Assembly (NCBI GenBank): GCA_015847255.1
Contig: JADLZK010004651.1
Coordinates: 57,110 to 121,109, forward strand
Direction: 5' to 3'
Source: Hyparrhenia diplandra
Taxonomy: Eukaryota; Streptophyta; Magnoliopsida; Poales; Poaceae
DNA length: 64,000 nucleotides
Under the pieces are notes generated by a model. The model saw nothing but the letters and a program-made list of their open reading frames with translations, was not told the origin of the DNA and made no database searches. The translations under genes and the position numbers were made by a program. Shown in pieces: positions 48,875 through 60,400 of the stretch. Numbering within the stretch: the first letter of the stretch is position 1; each line of letters begins with the position of its first letter.

Positions 48875-48925
48875 ATGAAACAGGAGGGGGAGCACCCCTA
48901 CTGGGCTTCTATTAATGAAATAAAA
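48841..48925 (-). mobile_element. 5'-truncated LINE 3' end with target duplication
   Basis: On the minus strand: a short tail ending ...ccctcctgtttcatc and a poly-A of about 35 bases (the T run 48839-48873 on +). It is flanked by tcccggatt at 48832-48840 and again at 48926-48934. Poly-A plus a 9-10 bp duplication is the mark of non-LTR retrotransposition. The g-rich, taatgaaata-containing tail resembles L1-type 3' ends of grasses. Confidence 0.7.
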
Positions 48926-48934
48926 TCCCGGATT

Positions 48935-51501
48935 TGGTTACCTCTCACCTTTCATTTTATATATATTTCTCTCAAGTAAGCTAGCTTGTCCAGTTTGATA
49001 TTGCACAGCATGGCCATTGGCCAATACTATATATATTACTACTAGAATCTCAAAATGGACCCAAGGATATTGATGCACATTGCACACTCAAAGCAGATGA
49101 GCGATCCATCTTTTCGCCAACAGATGAGCATTGAGGCAGCCAGCGCTGCAGGATCAGCCTCAGCCAAGGCAAGCAAGCATGCATACAGAAACAGACACTC
49201 ACTTGGCTTCGTTTAAATTGCTCTACACTCCCAGAATATGCCATCATGTGGGCCGCTGAACGTGCCCCATCCATCCCTTACACTAGTAGACTAGAGAGCC
49301 TGCTGCCCCACTGAATTTTTTGCTTCCAGCAAAGAGGTGAATTCCGGGAAACAAGCTTTGGACGGGAGCTCATCTTGGGAGCCAAAGCCAATGCAGCAAA
49401 TCCCACATTTTGTGGTGGTACAATTTGTGATGCGCCAAAAATGTGCCATTAGGACGGACATGACTTTGTGCAAAGGGATTCTACTTGAGGCAACAACAAC
49501 AACATGGCTTAATGATCTGCTGCCCTCATAAAGCAGGGTGATTGAGGATGACAACAAGCATGCATTTGGAATCTTGACAAATGCTGCCGCTGTACGGTAC
49601 TAGTAGTTTTCTTTGCTCATCCTGATGCCCCTAAAAAGGCTATGCTAGCAAGGCAGCAGAGCAAGCCTTTCTTCCCTCATCATCGTTGCCCCTCCTTGTA
49701 TTCCCTACTTTAATGATTTCTCCTAGCTTAGGGCCCGTCCGTCAAACACAGCTCATCTTTGCAAGTGAGATCCATACATATGCCCGAGTATATACAAAGG
49801 CTGACGTATTGTTTCTTGCATTACAAAGTTGCACTTGGCGCGATTATTGACGGGACTAGCTGCTTTTTTCAGGCAAACCAAACTCCAAGCTTTGTTTGGT
49901 TGAGCAGAAGCAGCAACGAGGACGGCGAAACTGCAAAGGTTTGTCACCGTGACACACGGTTGTTTTGAGTCAATCACGGCAAAAGTAGGTCTTGAAGGTA
50001 GAGACAGATCTTGCCCTGTTCGTTTGGTGGTGTTGGTGGCTCGTGCTGATTTGTTTTGAGAGAAAGGTACCGCATTTGACCTGGATGATGTTGTGAGAGA
50101 AAGATCGCTGAATGTTTACCGATAAGCGCGGAAGCTAGAGGTCTCTTTGGAACGTAGAAATTTCACGGGAATTAGTTGACACAAGAATGGGGTAAAATCC
50201 CGTGTCCCAAAGGAGCCCTAAATAAGATGGTTGGATAGCACACACAAATCACATGTAAGCACAGCAGGCACACCACAATGATAATGTTAGGTTCAGTGTG
50301 ATTGGTTTCCATTGCTTTTTACATCTGCCCAACCCACGTACTTACTTAAGCTCACAATAGTAGTGACTCCCGCCCTTCAATTCCACGAGTAGTTTTTGCC
50401 GTGTAATTTGTAATACTGCTCCTACTTATTCAAAAAAAGTGTTGCGAGACGATGCATTGCATGGTGAACATTTGCAGTCTTACTATGCTGCCGCTAAAGC
50501 TATTGTTCCTTCTTGAACTTGAACCCGAATCTCATGTGAGATCGATTTACGGAGACAAACATGCGCAAAAGCCTGCCTGCCACACCACACATGACTGACA
50601 CGACGCAACACTAAACTTTTGGTGTGGGTAGTAGGAGTATATTCCTGGACCTCCCTTCCTTCCTTCCTCCCCCTACTTTTTCATTCATTCATCCTCCCTC
50701 AGTCCCTGCTAAAAGTGCAGCTAAAAACGAAGCTCCGATAAACAACTGCGGAATGAACTGGACCACAAGCATAGAAAAACTTGTGTGCCCATCTGCCCGT
50801 GTGTGTGCACCGAGGGGAGGAGAGAGCGCGCGGGGCAGGGCAGGAGGCATCCACCCAGCTTTTTTTGAGCCGAGGTGTGTGCATGCCAAAAGGCTTTCTT
50901 TCTTTTCGGTGCACCACACCAGATGCCACAGCCGACTGCTGCTGCCCCCATTTCCCCGCTCTTTCCCTGCTTCGCGCCGCGGGCGGTCTGTGAATGATGG
51001 CCGAGGCGCGCACGCGAGACCACGGCGAGCCCCGACCCCGAGCGAGCGCAGGAGCGCGGACGACGTAAAAAACGCGGCCCCATTTGCCATTGCCCACCCA
51101 CGCATGACACCGCTCCCAACCCAGTGGTTACTTCACCGAGCTGGGGGCAGGGCAGCTAGCTGGCCGGCGGCCCGGTTTCTCGCTCGCGCGCGGGAATAGC
51201 GCGACGCGACGGGCGACGGCAGCTCTGATGAGCGAGCGGACAGCGGAGGAGCCAGGAGCGCAGGGGCGGGCGGCCGGGCTCGGCACGGCGGGCGGACAGC
51301 GGGCGGCAGCAACCTGCTCCTGCAGGCTGCAGCTGGGCGCTTTCGATTGATTATTCGGGTGTTTTTGGAGTCGCCCCGCAGCTTTTTGGTTGCCCTGTCG
51401 GCGTTCCGGCGTGCCGTGGTGGCGTGGGAGCCGTACGGGAGTCGTGGGCAACTCCGCTGCCAAAATTCTTTTCAACGTTCGATTACTGCGTCGAGCAGTT
51501 T
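48935..51501. other. intergenic, no gene recognised
   Basis: AT-rich with several dispersed short repeats. A small palindromic block at 50140-50218 (ctctttggaacg ... gtcccaaaggagccc) looks like a MITE remnant. A GC-rich island at 50790-51340 carries overlapping frames on both strands but no recognisable domain. Confidence 0.4.
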
Positions 51502-51765
51502 GCCTTGTTTAGATGGCTACAAATTGTAACCGAACGTCACATCGCATTAATCTAACACGTTTCGTTTGTTAAGTGTTAAATATCATCCTACCATGGAAAG
51601 AAATGCGCCAAAAAATCGCCTCGCATGAATGTACATCTAAACTGTGTAATTAGTTATTTTTTACCTACATTTAATCTTTCCAAACATACGTCTTTTGATG
51701 TATTTAATGTGATGTGATGGAGAAAGTAGGAAAAAGGTTAGAAATTTTAGCCATCTAAACAAGGC
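51502..51765. mobile_element. Tourist-like MITE
   Basis: 264 bp with termini GCCTTGTTTAGATGGCTACA and the complement (tagccatctaaacaaggc). The interior has aaactgtgtaattagtt, a string shared by a very common panicoid MITE family. The target duplication is unclear. Confidence 0.75.
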
Positions 51766-52101
51766 TGTTGCTAGTAGCGCTCATGTGGGCACGCACATTT
51801 GGTACCGCTCTGCGAACAGTCCTGCGTGCGTCGTCGTATATGTGAGCATTTTGAGGGTCGGGCTAAAATAAATCCCGGTTAACTCAAGGAAAAAAAAAAT
51901 CCTGCCCATAGCCGCCCCGGCTCGATAAGTCGGGCCTCATTTTTTCAGGCCGGTCCGGATCTAGGCGGGCTGCCCGCATATTTTTGTAGTATAAAATAGC
52001 TACAAGCGGCATTTCAACCCTGGGATCGGGCTATTTAAAAATCTTTCATTTATGGGGGCTGAGATTTTTGCCCGAGCCCTCTCCAGAAGATTCGTGGGCA
52101 A
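51766..52101. other. intergenic, hAT-like fragment
   Basis: Contains gtcgggc, ggccggtccgg and ggcgggct motifs in both orientations, like subterminal parts of hAT elements. No borders found. Confidence 0.35.
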
Positions 52102-52425
52102 GCTAAAACTCGTCCACCTCGGGTAAAGCTCTTAGGGACTCTAGGTCTGTTTCATGGGTCTTTCTTAAAGGGCCTATTTGAATTTATGGATTTTGTTTCG
52201 CTCTTAGGGTTTCATGGGTCGTTTTTTTCTTTGTGAAAAACAAACTGAATTTTATGGGGATAGGATGAGATGAAGCTTAGCTAAAACTCGTCCACCTCGG
52301 GCGGACTCTAGGTCGCTCTTAGGGCCTATTTGAATTTATGGATTTTGTTTCTGTTTCATGGGTCTTTCCTGTAAAAACAAACTGAATTCTATGGGGATAG
52401 GATGAGATGAAGCTTAGATTACCCA
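52102..52425. repeat. two rearranged copies of an about 175-bp segment
   Basis: gctaaaactcgtccacctcg occurs at 52102 and 52280. gggcctatttgaatttatgg follows in both. aaacaaactgaatt.tatgg and gataggatgagatgaagctt end both. Internal blocks (gctcttaggg, tctaggtc, tttcatgggtc) are in different order or number in each copy. Confidence 0.75.
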
Positions 52426-53410
52426 TGAGGCTTAGCTCGACCATGGTTAGAAGCCTTAGGTCTCCACTAACCAAGGTGCCTTAGCTTGGCCAGCCAATAG
52501 GGAAAAGGATTATTATAGAAAGACCCTTTATGTCAGCTAGCCAAGAAAAAAAGAATAAAAGATTATTATAGTCATTTCATTTTAATAACCACTAAAAGTT
52601 TACTTAATATTTTTCCTAAAAAAATAGCTTTATCTCTACTTGTAGAGCTCCTCCATTAGTTGAAGCCAAAAAAAAAAAAAAAAAAAAAAAATCTATTCCG
52701 TGAGTGGAACATGATTACTAGTTTCACTACTAGTGTTTATTACCTAGTGGTTGCTTCTCATTTTGCCATGATGTATGTTGCATATTGCTTTTTCCAAACG
52801 TGTTATGCATATAAATAAAAGAAAAAAAATAAAACACCTAAAGCTCAATAGGACATAGGAATTTCAAAGGAATCAACTTATTTCTTATCGGAAAGACATA
52901 AATGTCAAAAAATCATGCATCCTTGTCTTCAACTTCAACTTCAACAAGCCACTTGATATCATTCCTTGATATCAAATCTTTGGCTTGTACTTAAAAAATG
53001 ACACGGATCACTTCATTACTTCATATGGCAAGCATTACTCATTCTTCGCCTCTTGGTCCATCAACGCCAAGCCGGCCCTCTACTCGCACTTCACCATTAC
53101 AACAATCCATCGTACTCGAGCCCCTAACTTTTCCTTTGCCCTTGCATGGTCCATCTCAATCGTGTCTCGCTTGAATTTCAACGCCTTCTCATACTTACAA
53201 AGACTACTTTGTATTTTGGCCCAAATTGAATCCCCCTTTCATTTGCATTTGACTATCAAATTACTGTCAACAATCCTAGCTCCAGCTGTCTTTGATCCAA
53301 TGGTTTATGGCGACAGATCTCAACGGCTGGCAAATGCGTGCTCAATTTCTCCTTCCGTTGCACTTGGCGTCCTCCTCGTGTCGGGGAGTGTGCAGCGCAC
53401 ATCTCATGTG
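52426..53410. other. intergenic and PIN1 upstream region
   Basis: Includes a poly-A run of about 25 bases near 52668. The segment next to 53410 is the likely proximal promoter of the PIN1-type gene. No gene was recognised. Confidence 0.4.
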
Positions 53411-53419
53411 TATAAATAA
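53411..53419 (+). promoter_or_regulatory. TATA box of the PIN1-type gene
   Basis: tataaataa stands 190 bases before the ATG at 53601, implying a leader of about 160 bases rich in CT repeats, which is common for plant genes. Confidence 0.55.
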
Positions 53420-53600
53420 TCACACGCACCTATGCCCACTCCTCCCTCCCTCCCGCGTGCCTCCACTCCCTCCACCCCACTCACTCATCACACTCTCCCA
53501 CCGCACCACCGGCCGGCCGGCGCCATAAAGCGCGGCGTTCGTTCCCGGCTGTCGAGGAGCCAGCAGCAGCAGCAGCAGGTCGCAAGAAGTGTTTGGCAAG

Positions 53601-56113
53601 ATGATCACGGGCACGGACTTCTACCACGTGATGACGGCCATGGTGCCGCTGTACGTGGCGATGATCCTGGCGTACGGGTCGGTGCGGTGGTGGCGCATCT
53701 TCACGCCGGACCAGTGCTCCGGGATCAACCGCTTCGTGGCGCTCTTCGCCGTGCCGCTGCTGTCGTTCCACTTCATCTCCACCAACAACCCCTACGCCAT
53801 GAACCTGCGCTTCATCGCCGCCGACACGCTGCAGAAGCTCATCGTGCTGGCGCTGCTCACGGCCTGGAGCTACCTCTCCCGGCGGGGCTGCCTCGAGTGG
53901 ACCATCACGCTCTTCTCCCTCTCCACGCTGCCCAACACGCTGGTGATGGGCATCCCGCTGCTCAAGGGCATGTACGGCGACTTCTCCGGCAGCCTCATGG
54001 TGCAGATCGTCGTCCTCCAGTGCATCATCTGGTACACGCTCATGCTCTTCATGTTCGAGTACCGCGGCGCGCGGATCCTCATCACGGAGCAGTTCCCGGA
54101 CACGGCGGGCGCCATCGCGTCCATCGTCGTCGACCCGGACGTGGTGTCGCTCGACGGACGGAACGACGCCATCGAGACGGAGGCGGAGGTGAAGGAGGAC
54201 GGCAAGATCCACGTCACGGTGCGCCGCCCAACGCGTCGCGCTCCGACATCTACTCGCGCCGGTCCATGGGGTTCTCCGGCGCCACGCCGAGGCCCAGCAA
54301 CCTGACCAACGCCGAGATCTACTCGCTGCAGTCGTCGAGGAACCCCACGCCGCGGGGCTCCAGCTTCAACCACACCGACTTCTACCCATGGTGGGGCGCA
54401 GCTCCAACTTCGCCGCCGGGGACGCATTCGGGCTGCGCACCGGCGCCACGCCCAGGCCGTCCAACTACGAGGAGGAGCAGGGTGGCAAGAAGTACGGCGC
54501 CGGACAGTACCCGGCGCCCAACCCGGCCATGGCGGCGGCGACGGCGGCGGGGCAGCCCACCAAGCAGCAGGGTCTCAAGAAGGCGGCGGCGGCCAAGGGC
54601 GAGGACGGCAAGGACCTGCACATGTTCGTCTGGAGCTCCAGTGCGTCGCCCGTGTCGGACGTGTTCGGCAATGGCAACGCCGAGTACAACGACGCCGCCG
54701 CCGTCAAGGAGGTCCGCATGGCCGTCGCCTCCCCGCGCAAAGGTATAGCTAGCTCTTGAGTTTTGAGTCTTTTTGACACACCGTTTCTCGAGCTCCGGAG
54801 CTTGGCTAGCATGCTCTCCTTCCTCAGATAAACAACGCACTTGTTCTTGTTCTAGTCGCGGCGGACGGCGGCGGGAGGAAGGAGCGTGGCGAGGACTTCG
54901 CGGAGCGTGACGACTTCAGCTTCGGCAACAGGGGCGCGGCGGAGAGGGACGCGGAAGCCGGCGACGAGAAGGTCTCGGGTGTGCCGAATGCCGGCGGCGG
55001 CGTGGCGGCCCCGCGGCGATGCCACCGACGAGCGTCATGACGCGGCTCATCCTCATCATGGTGTGGCGCAAGCTGATCCGCAACCCAAACACCTACCCAG
55101 CCTCATCGGCCTCATCTGGTCGCTCGTCTGCTTCAGGTGGGTTGGTAATCAAGCACTTTCGATTCGATTCAATGCTGCTGCTCGTCACCGTTCGATCTCT
55201 CACTCACTCACCACTAGAACTAAATATAATCGGCATGCAGGTGGAACTTCGAGATGCCGGCGATCATCCTCAAGTCGATCTCCATCCTCTCCGACGCCGG
55301 GCTCGGCATGGCCATGTTCAGTCTGGGTCCGTGGATCTGAAACCCAACCCCTCTCCGCCACCTATGGAACAGTGAATATTGCAGTGAGTGTGACGTCGCT
55401 TTGTTCCGTACGTGCGTGCAGGGCTGTTCATGGCGCTGCAGCCACGGATCATCGCGTGCGGGAACAAGGTGGCCACGTTCGCCATGGCCGTGCGGTTCCT
55501 CACCGGCCCCGCCGTCATGGCCGCCGCCTCCCTTGCCGTCGGCCTCAAAGGCACGCTCCTCCATGTCGCCATCGTCCAGGTAACCAAACAAACAAGCTCG
55601 ATCCAAACCAACCGACCAACCAACCAACCGCACAAACAAACCACTGACAAGGAGCGCCTTTTTTGAATGAAAATTCAAAAGAATTCGGGTCAAGTGGCCG
55701 GCCGGGCATGATGCCCCCTGTGCCGGTAAAGCTTGGCACAGCCTCCCTTGGGCTTTTTGGCTTTGCACTTTGCACGCACCATTTCTTGTGTTTTCTTTTG
55801 CCTGTGACGTGCGTTTTGTTTACTGACGACGATGACATGGATGCAGGCCGCGCTGCCGCAGGGCATTGTCCCCTTCGTCTTCGCCAAGGAGTACGGCGTG
55901 CACCCTGACATCCTCAGCACGGCGTAAGCACACACACGCACGCAGCTTTGTGTTCCATCCATCGTCTTGCATTGCAGCTGCTGCGCCGAGATTCTCGGGG
56001 TCTCCTCCTGCTTTGCTTTTGTCTGACCTGCTGTTGGGTTTTGCAGAGTCATCTTCGGCATGCTCATCGCGCTGCCCATCACGCTGGTGTACTACATCCT
56101 CATGGGGCTGTGA
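53601..56113 (+). CDS. PIN1: PIN1-type auxin efflux carrier, frame-broken
   Basis: Polar plasma-membrane exporter of indole-3-acetic acid. Exons: 53601-54742, 54856-55136, 55241-55326, 55422-55579, 55847-55923 and 56047-56113. The start is MITGTDFYHVMTAMVPLYVA. The N-terminal helices (about 1-155) include NRFVALFAVPLLSFHFIS and LPNTLVMGIPLLKGMYGDFS. The long hydrophilic loop carries the kinase-target motifs TPRPSNL, TPRGSS and TPRPSNY (PINOID/D6PK type) and RSDIYSRRSMGFSGATPRP. The C-terminal helices include [28 protein letters not shown] and PQGIVPFVFAKEYGVHP, ending YYILMGL. Four bases appear missing: about 54228, 54385, 55014 and 55096. Corrected length is 604 residues, typical of PIN1. 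The upstream start in the longer frame is GTG and was not used. Confidence 0.94.
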
Positions 56114-57201
56114 AAAAGCCAGACAAGCGCTGTTCCTTCTCGCAGGCCAGCCACAGCTCAGCGACGTCCTCATGGAGACAGCAGACAGGCGAGGGAGGGG
56201 ACGGACAAGAGAGCTGACTGCGCGTACGTGCGTGCAACAGGGGAGGAGGAGGGCAAGGCCTGGCCTGGCCTGAGGAGGTTTTAATTCGTAGGAGTAGTAG
56301 TTCTTAGTAGGTGTAGAGATCGATGATGCATGGAAGCAAGGCGATTAGAGCAAAGAAAATGCATGTTTAGGACAAGAGCTAGTTTCAAGGCCATCCATCG
56401 ATCATATGAAAAATGCCTTGGGATGACAGTTTGCAAAGCATCCGGTTGCCAATTAAGGTTGTTGATTTGGGTGTGTTGGGGAGGAGTTAATCTTGTGGAG
56501 GAGGGGATAGTTGCATTGGGTTAGCCATGCATTATGAAATGGATGCATGTAACTTTGATTGATGCAATGCAAAGCTAGGGCTCTTGTTCATCGTCTTTGG
56601 GTATATACTACTTGGATTGGCAACATGTTCCTGCTTTGTTCAGTGCTTGTTTAAGAGTAATCTGACAAGAAAACGGTGGAGTGGGGTAATTTGATCTCTA
56701 ATACTTCGTGAACAGACCCTTGTGTTCTGCAACTGTACTAGACTATGCTTAAGATTTGAGAATAAAGCCAGCCGATGGGGAGAAAAAATAATGTGAAAAA
56801 AATGCACATTTCATATGTTCAATGATCATTTGTAGAACATGTTTTCTCATTTGTAGAACATATTTTTTGGCGGAAGTTTATGTGCCACAACTTGAGTCTT
56901 GTTCGCCTTGTCTCGGGCCTAGCTTGGCAGCTCGTACTTACCATTGTTCCTTTGTAACAAAGCACACTAAGTCACGAATCACTATATATGCCAAGTATTT
57001 TTAATGCAATGGCATTGGCAGGCGTTCTGTCTTTCAATTAACATAGAGAGACAGAGAGTCTATGTACAAGCAACACTCCAAAAAAAGCTGGAGAACACAA
57101 TGAAAACACATTCCAACGGGTTAAAAGAAGCTGCTAAGCGTAAGCGAGAGCCCTTTTATATGCCCAAGTTTCATTTTACTACTGTTCAATGCAATTGAAA
57201 T
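56114..57201. other. PIN1 3' flank and intergenic DNA
   Basis: 3' UTR probably to about 56700, then intergenic sequence. The duplicated string catttgtagaacat (56826 and 56848) is a minor local repeat. No gene was recognised. Confidence 0.4.
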
Positions 57202-57478
57202 TATAAATGAGATGGGAGAGGGATATGTCCCCCACCGTATTTCACTAAGAAGAAAAAAAGATGGAATTTTAAAAAACGAGATCGGAGAGGGATATGCCCC
57301 CCAGCGTATTTCATTAAGAAGAAAGAGATTTTTTTTTCGATCTCGAAAAATCCCCTCAACCCCGGATGTGCCGGCGAGGGGATTTTTATTGCCCCCTACC
57401 AAATTCGATCCCACTAGGATTTGAACTCGGGGGTGCCCGAAAAGATCTAACCGATTGAGCTAGAGAACTTTGGCAACA
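57202..57478 (-). mobile_element. tRNA-derived SINE
   Basis: 277 bp on the minus strand. The 5' part has an A box TAGCTCAATCGG (+ strand 57451-57462) and a B box GAGTTCAAATCC (+ strand 57418-57429), the internal RNA polymerase III promoter. No anticodon stem can be folded, so it is not a functional tRNA gene. The 3' part is a tandem pair of tails (69-bp period, + strand gagat.ggagagggatatg at 57209 and 57278). Flanks caattgaaat (57192-57201) and caattggaat (57479-57488) form a 10-bp target duplication with one mismatch. Confidence 0.75.
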
Positions 57479-57488
57479 CAATTGGAAT

Positions 57489-60400
57489 AGATATGGACCA
57501 TAAATCATGTTCCACCTTATAAATGTAGCATTGGTTGTTAACGTCATCCAAGTATCCAACGCGGACCGAACAAATAGATTGTTCTCTTTGTCATTCACAA
57601 AAGAATCGTTTAGGGGACGACTATGTCAAAAGGTCTAAATTGCGGCGCACACAGCTAGCCAGCTTAATTAATTGTCTACAGTGACAGTGCTACACACATA
57701 CTGCAGCATAGTGAAAGCTAATTGAACTCTGAATTTCTAAGTGAAGCCTTTATTAGCCAATTCAGTGTGAACGTGTGTGGTGGACTCCTTTGCTGCTGAG
57801 AATTGTTGTGAAGTGTGAACGGACAGACATGTACTACGTACTAATCAGTCGCCGACCGGTTTCTCGGTCAATCAATCAACTAATCAACCAGTCCTGTTCT
57901 TGTATCTCTTCATCATAAGATAACTTGACACAAATTTATTACAAAATTATCAATAAAACCCATTTGTACGTACGTATCAAACGTTTAGCCATATATCGGG
58001 CGGCCCAGGTCCTGTGGAACAGGTGAGGTGCCCCAGCCACTACACGGTAATATGGGATTCGACGTGGACCGGTGAGGCGTATCCGACGACATCCCTCGGC
58101 GTCTCGCAAGAGAATCGACTTGTCGGACGGTTGGTACAACAAATATTATGCTGGATCGATCATCAGTACTACACTAGTAAATACAGTAGTACGTTTGTTT
58201 CCCCTGAAGTTATAATAAGCGTTTGATTTTTCATTTCAGGTAATCAATCATCTTCCTGCTACGTATTACATGTCTGTCCGGTGGGGTTTCAGGTAGTACG
58301 TACAGTACAATACGCAGGAATTCAGGGAACGCTGTCTGCCGGTATGCTACGATGAGGAGACATGTATGTACGTGACGCACTTTGTTTATGTGATGTGATG
58401 ATCAACTAGTCTAAAACCGGGCGGGCGAATGATGATGATGATGAGTTCTCCCTCCCAACCTAAAAGATAATGAAAACAAGTGGGGGTAATGATTCCTCAT
58501 AAGAATGGCCGGAAAAGTTTGGCACTAGCTAGCACGTTTCAGCAAAAGTGCCGTGCCGTGCCGTGCCGCAGATTCATCAGAGCTTTTGTTTGGTTTGGTT
58601 TGCGCGTGTCTGATCAGGTATTTGATGGATCGGACAATTTTGATTTTTAGAGTAGACTTGGGGGTGTGCTTTCTACAAAACAAAACCATTCAGGATGATC
58701 GATTGGGGTGTGCTTTCTACTGCCAGTTTGGCGCCGGAATGGTTGATGTGTTTTGCTTACGTGTTGGATCAAAGGGTTTCAAAAAGGCTAGTCTGTCGTT
58801 GGTGTAGCCTGGAGTAGGTCATATGTCTATTTTCACTAATAATTGTTCAAAGTACAGGATATATGCTGGCTCAAGCCTCCAAATAATACTCTGTTTGCCA
58901 ATTTTTTTGTTGTGCGCCCTGGCCCTGGGAGTGCACCGTGTCACATCTTGTGTGCTCTGAGCAGTCCAGTTCCAGGTCCAGGCGCATGACAAGGCTAGTC
59001 GACCGGCCGGACCGAGTGATGGATCGGGGCATGGGCAGGCAGGCGCCAGCGATGATGGCCGCTTTGGATGTCGCGGCGGGCGGCATGGAAAGGCAGCGGG
59101 CGCGCATGATGCTGCGCCCGCGCGGAGGAGCACGCCGGGATGGCCGGCAACGCAGGCCACTCATCGCCCCCACCACGGACGCTACCAATAAACAATCCCA
59201 AAAGCCAGCCGGTTCCTATCCTTCCCGTGCGTGCGACTCCCGGAGCTGTTGCCGCGCATGGCACTCTGCTTGCCCCCAGTTGTAGTGCTTGCCACCATCC
59301 GGGTCCGCGCATGGCGCCGGGCGGTCGAGTCGAGCACTAGCGGCGGCTGGGCTGTGCGCAGCTCGGCACCGGCAGTTCGCCTTCGCCCAGCGCGCGCGGA
59401 CCGGACCGGACCGGACGTGCCGGCAGCGGCTTTCGGTTGGCACCAGCCTTTGCCTTGGGGTCCAGGCCCGGCCGGCGCCCAAAGGCGCCTACACGCCGGG
59501 CCGGCACCTGAGTTGGCGCGCGTGTGGCCGTGTGGGGGTGTCTGTCGCGGCCGGCAGGGCGCTGCCACGGCACGTCGCAGATGCTAGCTGGGGTGGTGGC
59601 TGGAGCAGGGAAGAATACTGACTGGGCTACTCATGGCTCCTCAACTGAACATCTTTTTCGTTCCTTCTCTCGTGTTTCCTTTGCGTCTCTCCGTCATGCA
59701 TGGCTACTCAAGGATAGGGCGTGCTAGCTCCACTATCGCTAGCTCTGGCTGCTTTTATCTTGTTGCTAGTAGTAGTATCTCGACACCATGAGATCGCCTT
59801 TGAACGAGCTAGGAAGAATCGATCGATCTCTGAGCCTGACGCCTTGCTCTGGCAAAGATTGACGCATCAACGGCTTGTTGACGTGCTCGTCGTGCCCATT
59901 GATCCATCTTTCTGCAGACAACCTCGAATCGAACTTGGAGGAGAGGAGGAATGGGACCGGATATATCCTGGGCGGGTGTAGTCCCAAAATAAACGGGTGA
60001 CAGCGTAAAAATATGATAAATCTCCGTAAATTTGTTAAAAACTAGATCAAAAGATCTTTCCGTACCTATGGGCGAGTTGAAAAACGCCGATGGATGGGCA
60101 CGTAGTAACGTACTATGGATGGGCACGTAGTTGCCCCGGAGGCCAATGCCAGTGCAAGTTGTGGCAGCACTGGTGCTAGTGGATGGACGTCGGTCCAGCT
60201 GGAAAGCTCCCTCCGACATATAGGCATGCAGGCAGAGTTTGCAAAGATACCAGATCAGATCAGGCGTCTCCTTCTCCTGCCAAAGCAAGGTGCAGCGAGC
60301 AACGTTCATAAGATTTCTGCGATCGATCGAACGTTCATAAGATTTCAGACGATCGAGTCACTGCTCCAAAGCTAGGGCAACACCAGCATGCGGCAAAACC

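Noticed and set aside
50624..51530. GC-rich island with overlapping frames on both strands
   Set aside because: Several frames of over 100 codons overlap in all phases, which fits base composition. No domain or splice pattern was found.
53432..54748. 438-codon plus-strand frame across PIN1 exon 1
   Set aside because: It is a His/Arg/Pro-rich alternative frame with no conserved motif. The PIN frame from 53601 carries all family signatures.
57395..57470. Possible tRNA gene on the minus strand
   Set aside because: A and B boxes are present, but there is no anticodon stem-loop or paired acceptor stem, and the element has a long tail and target duplication. It is a SINE head.
58819..59621. Possible gene with frames over 100 codons
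   Set aside because: As above: GC-driven, no conserved motif on either strand.
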